Shown here: piece after piece, positions 1 to 5,060 of the stretch
Layout: every line of letters starts with the position of its first letter
Position numbering within the stretch: position 1 is the stretch's first letter
NCBI GenBank assembly: GCA_902765885.1
Contig: CACXBN010000387.1
Coordinates: 1 to 5,060 of the forward strand
Direction of reading: 5' to 3'
From: an uncultured Ruminococcus sp.
GTDB taxonomy: Bacteria; Bacillota; Clostridia; Oscillospirales; CAG-272
Length of the DNA: 5,060 nt
Notes under the pieces: generated by a model
The model's input: only the letters and a program-made list of their open reading frames with translations
The model's database searches: none
Told to the model about the DNA's origin: nothing
Made by a program: the position numbers and the translations under genes

Positions 1-161
1 AACCTTCCGGTGAAAAGAAGGAACTGGCAAAATATCTCAATATCGGAGAAGAAGATCTCAAGTATTATCAGGAGCTGCAAAACAGGGGAATCAAAGTGGA
101 ATTTCAATTGGTTCCTGCAAATAAAGCAATTGAGATTGACTATTCAACGATATCATTTTAG
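1..161 (+). CDS. PTS mannose/sorbose-family EIIB component, C-terminal fragment
   Basis: This is the 3' end of a gene that begins before the window. Reading from position 3, 52 codons run to a TAG stop at 159-161. The fragment contains GEEDLKYYQELQNRG followed by IKVEFQLVPANKAIEID, which fits the end of mannose-family EIIB proteins: a helix carrying 'L..L...G', then a strand ending in 'V..Q.VP...'. EIIB is a cytoplasmic protein that takes phosphate from EIIA on a histidine and passes it to the incoming sugar. That histidine lies in the N-terminal half, outside the window, so activity cannot be judged. The EIIC and EIID genes directly downstream support the call. EIIA is probably further upstream or encoded elsewhere. 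Confidence 0.85.
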   Translation, partial: PSGEKKELAKYLNIGEEDLKYYQELQNRGIKVEFQLVPANKAIEIDYSTISF

Positions 162-235
162 TTATTTATGGTTTAGACGATAAAGGGGAGATTGTTTAAG
201 CCATTAAATAAAGAACGAAAGGAGAATTCATTCAG
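162..235 (+). other. EIIB-EIIC intergenic gap
   Basis: A 74-base AT-rich spacer. It holds a purine-rich SD-like run (AAAGGGGAG, 182-190) with no usable start codon at a proper distance, and the true EIIC ribosome binding site near its end. I see no convincing promoter or terminator, so EIIB and EIIC are most likely cotranscribed. Confidence 0.5.
218..225 (+). promoter_or_regulatory. Ribosome binding site for EIIC
   Basis: AAAGGAGA ends 10 bases before the ATG at 236 and supports that start codon. Confidence 0.75.
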
Positions 236-982
236 ATGTTTATCAAAGCACTATTAGTAGCTCTGATTGTATGGCTGGGTCAGATGGATGAGATGACCCT
301 ACAGTTCCAGACGACACGTGCCATTGTGACAGGTCCGGTTGTTGGTCTGGTCTTAGGTGATTTTCAGACAGGACTTCAGATTGGTGCAGCTCTAGAATTA
401 ATGTATCTTTCGAACGTTATTGTTGGGGCTGCCGGTATTCCGGATGTGACGATGGCTGCAGGTGTATCAGTGGCGCTTGCTATATTGGGAGGAATTCCTA
501 ATGAAACGGCAATTTCTGTAGGCGCCGTTGTTGCAGCGTTTGGGCAGTTTATGGCAACCATCCGTCTTTCTGTTTTAGGCGTATTCTTTGCTAGATTGGC
601 AGATAAGCCGGCAAGAGAAGGCGATACTAAGAAAGTCTTTGCGATCGATATTTTTGCAAGCTGCTTCATTCACTTGCTGCTATTTGCGTTGCCGACATTT
701 ATCGCTGTCTATTATGGAACAGATCTCGTTGTTGCGGCAGTTGAAAACATGCCGGTGAAGTATTTGACCGCCATTTCCAAAGGTGCCAGCCTCTTGGCTT
801 CCATCGGTTTTGGTATGTTGCTGTCTATGCTTACCGCAAAGAAGTTTTTTCCGCTTGTTTTCATCGGGTTTGTGTTATCAGCATTTGCCAAGATCTCAAC
901 GGTCGGTATCGTTATCATAGCGGTTGCTATAGCGGTGCTTTATGTTGCTCTGACTTCTAAGGAGGAAGATGAATATGAATGA
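236..982 (+). CDS. PTS mannose/sorbose-family EIIC membrane component
   Basis: This is a 248-residue, highly hydrophobic protein and one of the two integral membrane subunits of a mannose-family PTS permease, which imports a sugar or sugar derivative and phosphorylates it. The family signature lies in residues 28-58: TRAIVTGPVVGLVLGD, then QTGLQIGAALELMYL. A GAAGIPD loop at 64-70 follows and matches the 'G....PD' segment of EII-Sor proteins. Hydrophobic segments continue at about 71-88, 93-118, 137-160, 180-200 and 204-240, and the protein ends in an acidic cytoplasmic tail (KEEDEYE). Its length is normal for the family. The start is supported by a ribosome binding site 10 bases upstream. Its last codons overlap the EIID start, which implies translational coupling. 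Motifs do not reveal the substrate. Confidence 0.93.
   Translation: MFIKALLVALIVWLGQMDEMTLQFQTTRAIVTGPVVGLVLGDFQTGLQIGAALELMYLSNVIVGAAGIPDVTMAAGVSVALAILGGIPNETAISVGAVVAAFGQFMATIRLSVLGVFFARLADKPAREGDTKKVFAIDIFASCFIHLLLFALPTFIAVYYGTDLVVAAVENMPVKYLTAISKGASLLASIGFGMLLSMLTAKKFFPLVFIGFVLSAFAKISTVGIVIIAVAIAVLYVALTSKEEDEYE
958..965 (+). promoter_or_regulatory. Ribosome binding site that decides the EIID start
   Basis: TAAGGAGG lies inside the 3' end of EIIC. It is only 3 bases from the ATG at 969 but 9 bases from the in-frame ATG at 975, so 975 is the better start. That ATG sits in ATGAATGA (975-982), overlapping the EIIC TGA stop, a usual arrangement for coupled translation. Confidence 0.75.
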
Positions 983-1790
983 GAAACTGACGAGAAAAGA
1001 CCTATGGAATGTCTATTTACATTCTCTATGGTTTAGAGCGGTCAACTGCTCCGACAGAATGCAGTCTCTAGGCTTGACGGTTGGCTTGATTCCGGTTTTC
1101 GAAAAATATTATCCAGATAAAGAAGAACGTGGTCAGGTAATGGACAAGTATATGCAGGAATATTTCCTGACTCATCCGCAGACTGCTTTCTGGATCATCG
1201 GCATCATCTGTTCATTGGAAGAAAGAAAGAATCTGGTAGGGGATGTCGACTACAACGTCATCAGCGGTATAAAAACAGCGTTGATGGGCCCATTGGCATC
1301 CATCGGTGATGGATTGTACAACGGCACTTTGCGTCCGATTGTTGCAGGTATCTGCTGCACCTTGGCTTTGCAAGGAAATGGATTTGCGCCAATCCTGTTT
1401 GTCCTGATAATGGCTGCTGCGAATATTGCCATCCGTTATTCAGGTATCTTTGTTGGATATAAGCTTGGTGCGAATGCTTTTGAAAAGCTGAACGAATCAG
1501 GCTTGATGGGCAAGATCGTCGATGCATCGAACATTGTCGCATACACCGTCGTTGGTGCATTCATTGCAACAAATGTTGCAATGAGTTTGGGCATTCACTG
1601 GACGGATAGTTCCGGAAATGTGGTAACTCTCCAAAGTTCTATTGATGCAATTTGTCCTAAACTTCTCCCTTTATTGCTGACGTTGGGCACGTATAAGCTG
1701 CTGTCGACAAAGAAGATCAATATGACTTTGCTGATTTTTGCTTACATGATTGGTGGAGCAATTCTGTATCTGTTAGGTATTTTAGGATAG
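975..1790 (+). CDS. PTS mannose/sorbose-family EIID membrane component
   Basis: EIID is the second membrane subunit of the permease and pairs with EIIC. From ATG 975 it is 271 residues; the in-frame ATG at 969 would add two. The diagnostic motif GPLASIGDGLYNGTLRPI is at residues 105-122 and matches the 'GPLAGIGDs...gTLrPI' signature of the family. Other matches are an N-terminal LTRKDLWNVYLHSLWF helix, RMQSLG (28-33), a THP (66-68) and an SLEERKN segment (80-86). Hydrophobic stretches at about 137-160, 188-205, 228-242 and 250-270 form the membrane part. Two usually well-kept spots differ: the common 'NYERMQ' reads NCSDRMQ and the common 'FNTHP' reads FLTHP, which suggests a divergent specificity branch. 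It ends in TAG and is followed by a hairpin. Confidence 0.93.
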   Translation: MNEKLTRKDLWNVYLHSLWFRAVNCSDRMQSLGLTVGLIPVFEKYYPDKEERGQVMDKYMQEYFLTHPQTAFWIIGIICSLEERKNLVGDVDYNVISGIKTALMGPLASIGDGLYNGTLRPIVAGICCTLALQGNGFAPILFVLIMAAANIAIRYSGIFVGYKLGANAFEKLNESGLMGKIVDASNIVAYTVVGAFIATNVAMSLGIHWTDSSGNVVTLQSSIDAICPKLLPLLLTLGTYKLLSTKKINMTLLIFAYMIGGAILYLLGILG

Positions 1791-1801
1791 TCATCAAACT
1801 G

Positions 1802-1830
1802 GTGGAGGTCGAAGAAGGAACGGCCTCCAC
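1802..1830 (+). promoter_or_regulatory. Intercistronic GC-rich hairpin between EIID and the next gene
   Basis: GTGGAGGTC (1802-1810) pairs with GGCCTCCAC (1822-1830) through 9 pairs, one of them G-U, around an 11-base purine-rich loop (1811-1821). The left arm contains the SD core GGAGGT (1804-1809), which is locked against CCTCC in the right arm. The downstream bases, TCCAATTATTTAT, are not a T run, so this is at best a weak terminator. An mRNA processing or stability element that separates PTS output from the downstream genes, or a translational control element, fits better. The pairing is visible in the sequence; the role is inferred. Confidence 0.55.
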
Positions 1831-1841
1831 TCCAATTATTT

Positions 1842-2708
1842 ATGAAAGACAATTTTTATAAAATTGCCATTGTGCTTGCAAAGAGAAGAAAAACAAAAGA
1901 AAAAAGGAACTTTTTACTTTCTGTTTCCAATTATCTTGAGAAGCAAAACATTAAAACAATCACTGCAGAAGATGAAGCAAATAAAGGACGTTTCTATCTG
2001 ATGACAGACAATATCGACAAAGCCGGAAAAGTCGTCTTTGCTCCATATGCAACACTGAACAAATCACTATTAAACATTCCCTATTATCCCCTTTCAAAAG
2101 AAAAAAGAAATGCTTATGAAATACAAAGTGCCTTTGTCCATGTGGGATTAGTAATCCTGCTGTTATTGCTGGAATATGTCGGATATCAGAGATACAGTTC
2201 TTATTTGCTGAAACACCCTGTGTTATTGGCCATCGTCTGCCTTGTTTATAATTATTTCGTTTTGACTTTATCGATAGGCCTTCCGAATTATATCAACTAT
2301 CATCAGGCAGGAACGATATGTATCTGGCTGGAACTTTTGCAGAATCATAATAAGAACATCTGTTACGTTCTTTATGATTCAAAAGAAAATAATTATGCGT
2401 TCTGCAGCCGGTATGTCGATAAATACAAAAAGGAAGACAGCGAAATATTTATTCTTGAAAATATTTGTATGGGAAATGAAGTCTTCGTTGCTTCAGGTGA
2501 AAATGATCAGAATATAGATGATAAAATGATCGATCAAGATTTAATTCCAGGATTGAAAAATGTCCATTATGTAACATCCGGAAATGAGAACAAATCGAAA
2601 GAAATCTATATTAAAAATTATCGAACAAACAGAAACCAGAAAGTCGATTTTGATTTTCTGGAAACTGCGTATAAAAAGATAGAAGACATCATAGATAAAA
2701 GGAGATAA
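1842..2708 (+). CDS. Membrane protein with degenerate M28-like peptidase fold (probable pseudoenzyme)
   Basis: This 288-residue protein has two membrane segments (about 97-113 and 126-147) that split a soluble domain. The order of elements recalls Bacillota M28-family zinc-peptidase-like proteins with a transmembrane hairpin inserted after the first metal motif. In my alignment by eye, VVFAPYAT (64-71) sits where 'xTAHYDT' is expected, so His becomes P68 and Asp becomes A70. NYHQAG (152-157) sits at 'ANDNTSG', losing the bridging Asp. CYVLYDSKE (174-182) sits at 'aFVlFDnEE', where the catalytic Glu becomes K181 and E182 remains. YRTN (260-263) sits at the last 'HT', giving R261. E206 may match another ligand. 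Proteolysis is therefore unlikely. The ATG has no proper SD. The gene looks more A-rich than its neighbours. The reading frame is certain, the family call moderate. Confidence 0.6.
   Translation: MKDNFYKIAIVLAKRRKTKEKRNFLLSVSNYLEKQNIKTITAEDEANKGRFYLMTDNIDKAGKVVFAPYATLNKSLLNIPYYPLSKEKRNAYEIQSAFVHVGLVILLLLLEYVGYQRYSSYLLKHPVLLAIVCLVYNYFVLTLSIGLPNYINYHQAGTICIWLELLQNHNKNICYVLYDSKENNYAFCSRYVDKYKKEDSEIFILENICMGNEVFVASGENDQNIDDKMIDQDLIPGLKNVHYVTSGNENKSKEIYIKNYRTNRNQKVDFDFLETAYKKIEDIIDKRR
2697..2706 (+). promoter_or_regulatory. Ribosome binding site for the BtpA/SgcQ gene
   Basis: AAAAGGAGAT lies in the last codons of the preceding gene and ends 8 bases before ATG 2715. Only 6 bases separate the two genes, which suggests coupled translation. 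Confidence 0.75.
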
Positions 2709-2714
2709 GCAGCT

Positions 2715-3509
2715 ATGTTATTTAAAGAAAAGCCAATCATCGGAATGGTGCATCTTCTTCCACTTCCTTCTTCCCCGTTTTTTAAAGGAAGTATCGAAGA
2801 AATCTATGATCGGGCATTGCAAGATGCTTATGCATTAAAGAATGGCGGAATCGATGCGCTGATCGTAGAAAACGGCAACGATGGTCCAGCACAGATTGAA
2901 GAGAATGTGGATCTCGCCGTTATTTCTTCAATGAGCGTAATCTGCAAAAAAATCGTTGAAGCAGTGGATATTCCGGTTGGAGTTAATGTAGTGGCTAATG
3001 CTACAGATGCAGATTTGGCAATCTGCAAGGCATCAGGAGCTCGTTTCATACGTGCAACATCCTGGGCGAATGGCTACTTTTCCAAAACCGGCTTTGTGCT
3101 TCCTACTTCCGCAAAAACTTTGCGCTATCAGAAGAGTATTGCAGCAAATGATGTTACGATCATGGCAGATGTTCAGGTGAAAAACGGCTCCCATCTGTTT
3201 ATCAGCGATAAAACCATACTGGAACAAGTCAATGATCTTCGTTCCTGTGGGGCGGATTATGTCATCATAACCGGCAACAGCACTGGAGTTGAACCTGATT
3301 TTGAGCAGCTGGTTGAGATAAAAAACAAATGCAAAATTCCGGTCATTATCGGTTCCGGAGCAAATACCGATAATATCGCTCGCTTTCTTGATTATTGCGA
3401 TGGCGTCATTATCGGCACGTATTTTAAAGAACACAGGCTGATGAATGAGCCGGTGATTGAAGAAAAAGTAAAAGAATTTATGGATGTAGTAAATGACATT
3501 CGAAATTAA
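2715..3509 (+). CDS. BtpA/SgcQ-family TIM-barrel protein
   Basis: A 264-residue soluble protein with the full set of BtpA/SgcQ motifs: GMVHLLPLPSSP at 10-21, DALIVENGNDGPA at 47-59, GVNVVANA at 89-96, FIRATSW at 111-117, ADVQVKNG at 151-158, VIITGNSTG at 183-191, IIGSGANTDNI at 211-221 and DGVIIGTYFKE at 229-239. The glycine-rich GSGANT and GVIIGT segments sit where TIM barrels often bind a phosphate group, which would suit a PTS-phosphorylated substrate; this is inference. The family lacks a firmly defined reaction. BtpA was named for an effect on photosystem I in cyanobacteria, and SgcQ lies in the E. coli sgc PTS cluster, so placement beside a PTS has precedent. The usual 'VHVKH' segment reads VQVKN here. 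Length is normal and the start is well supported. Confidence 0.88.
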   Translation: MLFKEKPIIGMVHLLPLPSSPFFKGSIEEIYDRALQDAYALKNGGIDALIVENGNDGPAQIEENVDLAVISSMSVICKKIVEAVDIPVGVNVVANATDADLAICKASGARFIRATSWANGYFSKTGFVLPTSAKTLRYQKSIAANDVTIMADVQVKNGSHLFISDKTILEQVNDLRSCGADYVIITGNSTGVEPDFEQLVEIKNKCKIPVIIGSGANTDNIARFLDYCDGVIIGTYFKEHRLMNEPVIEEKVKEFMDVVNDIRN

Positions 3510-3517
3510 TAATAGAA

Positions 3518-3523
3518 AAGGAG
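3518..3523 (+). promoter_or_regulatory. Ribosome binding site for the first amidohydrolase-like gene
   Basis: AAGGAG ends 10 bases before ATG 3534, in the 24-base gap after the BtpA/SgcQ gene. It supports this start. Confidence 0.75.
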
Positions 3524-3533
3524 AAAGAATTTT

Positions 3534-4283
3534 ATGATTGATGCCCATTTACATATCGGAACAGACGATATCTTTGATGATGTTGATGCAATAGAGGAAG
3601 ACATTCTCAATGTGATGGATAGGAACGGCATTTCCGCATGCTGTCTGTACCCTGCTAATTCCAATGGATCCATTGAAGCCGAAAGAGAAAAACATCAGGT
3701 TGTAAAGGATTTCTTTGACAAGTATCCAGATCGAGCATACGGCATTTGCCAAGTGAATCCCAATTATCCGGATGACGTTTATTTTGAAGAGGTAAAGAAA
3801 CATATTGATGAAGGATTCAAGGCAGTCGCTGTCAACCCGCAGATCTATGGATGGGACGCGATGGGAAAAAAAGGCGAACTGGTCTTTTTGACTGCCAGCA
3901 AGCTTGGTATTCCTGTATTTATCTTCAGCGGAATAGGACTTCCTTTGGGGCAACCGATTCGTTATTTACCTATCTGTCAGAAATATAGTGATGTGAAAGT
4001 AGTCCTTGTTCATGCTTTCAAATCCGTTTATGGTGAACAATGTGATCTTGTTGCAGAACTGTGTCCGAATGTTTATTATGAGACTTCTTTGAGTGTAAAC
4101 TTGAGAGCTGTCAAAAAATACTCAAAGAAATATCCTCACAGAATGATTGTCGGATCCGCATTGTTGAACGAGGTTGAACACACAGTATATATGTTGAAAC
4201 ATTCAAATCTGACGGAAGAGGAAGAATATTGGGCCGCAGAGGGAACCATCAAAGAAGTGCTTGGTATTGAAGGAGGGAACTAA
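3534..4283 (+). CDS. Amidohydrolase-2 family protein with incomplete metal site
   Basis: This 249-residue soluble protein starts with the MIDAHLHIG strand of the amidohydrolase superfamily (HxH = H5, H7). It is a paralogue of the next gene: both are about 250 residues and share 'HPxR/YPDR..G...vNP', the 'CPNVyyE/CPNVFLE' strand and a 'VVlvH/VVFAH' strand with the His at residue 160 in both. Compared with that neighbour, three metal-site residues are gone. The beta-4 GIKLTP Lys is A99 (AVAVNP), the beta-5 MIHQGHG His is F131 (FIFSGIG), and the beta-8 ASDSP Asp is A209 (GSALL). The frame is intact and the ribosome binding site is good, so it is expressed, not decayed. It is probably non-catalytic or altered, perhaps a partner subunit of the intact paralogue. 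Family is confident; function is open. Confidence 0.82.
   Translation: MIDAHLHIGTDDIFDDVDAIEEDILNVMDRNGISACCLYPANSNGSIEAEREKHQVVKDFFDKYPDRAYGICQVNPNYPDDVYFEEVKKHIDEGFKAVAVNPQIYGWDAMGKKGELVFLTASKLGIPVFIFSGIGLPLGQPIRYLPICQKYSDVKVVLVHAFKSVYGEQCDLVAELCPNVYYETSLSVNLRAVKKYSKKYPHRMIVGSALLNEVEHTVYMLKHSNLTEEEEYWAAEGTIKEVLGIEGGN
4270..4277 (+). promoter_or_regulatory. Ribosome binding site that decides the second amidohydrolase start
   Basis: AAGGAGGG ends 7 bases before ATG 4285, inside the 3' end of the preceding gene. It rules out the in-frame TTG at 4261, which lies upstream of the site. The ATG begins one base after the previous TAA (4281-4283). Confidence 0.85.
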
Positions 4284-4284
4284 A

Positions 4285-5049
4285 ATGATTATCGATCCTC
4301 ATGTTCATATCGGTCATGATACGACCTGGGAAAGTAACAGAAACGAAGAAGAAGTCATGCGCGTCATGAACCAAGTTGGCGTAACGGCAAGCATTATTCA
4401 GCCTGCCCAGTTTGTCACATTTGAGGACTTCAAAAGAGGCCATGATCGAATCTATGATTTTTCATTGAAACATCCTACACGCATATTCGGCATGTTTTCT
4501 TGCAATCCACATTTTGATGAAAAAATGTATCGAGAAGAGGCAAGAAGATGTGTCAATGAACTTGGCTTTGTAGGTATCAAATTGACGCCTCTTACTCATC
4601 TCATGAATGGTAAAGTCAAGAGGGCTAGACTGCCTTTTGAAATGGCTAGAGAATTGAGTGTTCCGCTCATGATCCATCAGGGGCATGGTATGCCGTGGAG
4701 CTTGATTTCTTCTTATTATGATCTGATTACTGAGTTTTCTGATATAACTGTTGTATTTGCGCACAGCGGGTGCATGGATACAGTTGATGAAGATATCATC
4801 ATGGCGAAAATGTGCCCCAATGTCTTCCTTGAGTTATACGTTCGTATTCCAAATATCCATAATATAGTAAGATTTGTAGATGCAATCGGTTCAGACAGAG
4901 TCATGTATGCCAGCGACTCCCCAGATGAAATGGCCCATATTTCATGGGAATGCAAACACGCAGGTCTGAGCGATGATCAGGTGGAAGACCTTCTTTGGAG
5001 AAGTTGTGCAAAAGCATATAAACTGGAAGGAAGAGTGAAAGAAGAATAA
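4285..5049 (+). CDS. Amidohydrolase-2 family metal-dependent hydrolase (intact metal site)
   Basis: From ATG 4285 this is a 254-residue TIM-barrel hydrolase. It begins MIIDPHVHIG, giving the HxH pair H6 and H8. The rest of a full amidohydrolase-2 site is visible: K99 in GFVGIKLTP, H131 in MIHQGHG (H134 is also nearby), H160 in VVFAHSG and D211 in MYASDSPDE. The family binds one divalent metal and hydrolyses or decarboxylates small molecules; members include sugar-lactone lactonases and ACMSD-type decarboxylases. With a PTS upstream, a sugar-phosphate lactone or related ring is a reasonable guess, not shown by sequence. The C-terminal WRSCAKAYKL resembles the 'i...NA.rly.l' end of the family. 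Signal peptide and membrane segments are absent, so it is cytoplasmic. It is probably the catalytic partner of the degenerate paralogue just upstream. Confidence 0.9.
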   Translation: MIIDPHVHIGHDTTWESNRNEEEVMRVMNQVGVTASIIQPAQFVTFEDFKRGHDRIYDFSLKHPTRIFGMFSCNPHFDEKMYREEARRCVNELGFVGIKLTPLTHLMNGKVKRARLPFEMARELSVPLMIHQGHGMPWSLISSYYDLITEFSDITVVFAHSGCMDTVDEDIIMAKMCPNVFLELYVRIPNIHNIVRFVDAIGSDRVMYASDSPDEMAHISWECKHAGLSDDQVEDLLWRSCAKAYKLEGRVKEE

Positions 5050-5060
5050 AAGCAGTAAAC

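Noticed and set aside
167..177. TATGGTTTAGA occurs here and again at 1027-1037 in EIID.
   Set aside because: A single 11-base match without extension or symmetry is most simply chance in a sequence of this size.
182..194. SD-like AAAGGGGAG followed by TTG at 192, suggesting a small leader ORF before EIIC.
   Set aside because: The spacing is about one base, the start is weak, and the reading frame gives no recognisable peptide.
1788..1844. EIID and the following gene are in the same frame with only the TAG stop between them, so readthrough could make a fusion.
   Set aside because: EIID ends at a normal family length, the 17 codons between carry no recognisable sequence, and a same-frame neighbour is expected one time in three.
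1900..1907. A6GG run resembling an AAAAAAG slippery site inside the peptidase-like gene.
   Set aside because: The zero-frame codons read GAA AAA AGG, so the A-AAA-AAG phasing needed for -1 slippage is absent and the frame is open throughout.
3033..3548. A 171-codon open frame on the minus strand opposite the BtpA/SgcQ gene.
   Set aside because: It is a shadow of a well-supported plus-strand gene with full family motifs, and its translation shows no coherent domain.
4261..4284. TTG at 4261 as an upstream start for the second amidohydrolase.
   Set aside because: The strong AAGGAGGG lies downstream of that TTG and 7 bases before ATG 4285, where the family's usual N-terminus begins.

Overview
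The window looks like part of one operon from a low-GC Bacillota (Firmicute) genome. I base this on AAGGAGG-type ribosome binding sites before most genes, very tight or overlapping gene junctions, moderately AT-rich codon use and a mannose-family PTS. A gut-type Clostridia or Erysipelotrichia-like host is plausible, but the sequence alone does not settle it. Every gene is on the + strand and no opposite-strand gene is supported. No RNA gene, CRISPR array, insertion sequence or clear promoter is visible.

Layout: (1) positions 1-161 hold the last 52 codons of a mannose/sorbose-family PTS EIIB. (2) EIIC (236-982) and EIID (best start 975, ending 1790) overlap and complete the membrane part of the permease. 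(3) A 51-base gap carries a GC-rich hairpin (1802-1830) whose left arm contains a good Shine-Dalgarno core paired to its complement. (4) A 288-residue membrane protein (1842-2708) reads as an M28 peptidase-like fold with a two-helix membrane insertion; most of its expected metal-binding and catalytic residues are replaced. (5) A BtpA/SgcQ-family TIM barrel (2715-3509) follows. (6, 7) Two tandem amidohydrolase-2 TIM-barrel proteins come last (3534-4283 and 4285-5049). The second keeps a complete metal site. The first has lost the beta-4 Lys, the beta-5 His and the beta-8 Asp.

How the genes may work together: the PTS would import and phosphorylate a small sugar-like compound, and BtpA/SgcQ and the intact amidohydrolase would process the product, perhaps by opening a lactone or cyclic or amide bond. 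The degenerate peptidase-like and amidohydrolase-like proteins would then act as binding, sensing or assembly partners and not as enzymes. The substrate is unknown. The combination of a PTS with two apparent pseudoenzymes, one next to its intact paralogue, is the most interesting content here. Family calls rest on motif recognition by eye; no database search was run.
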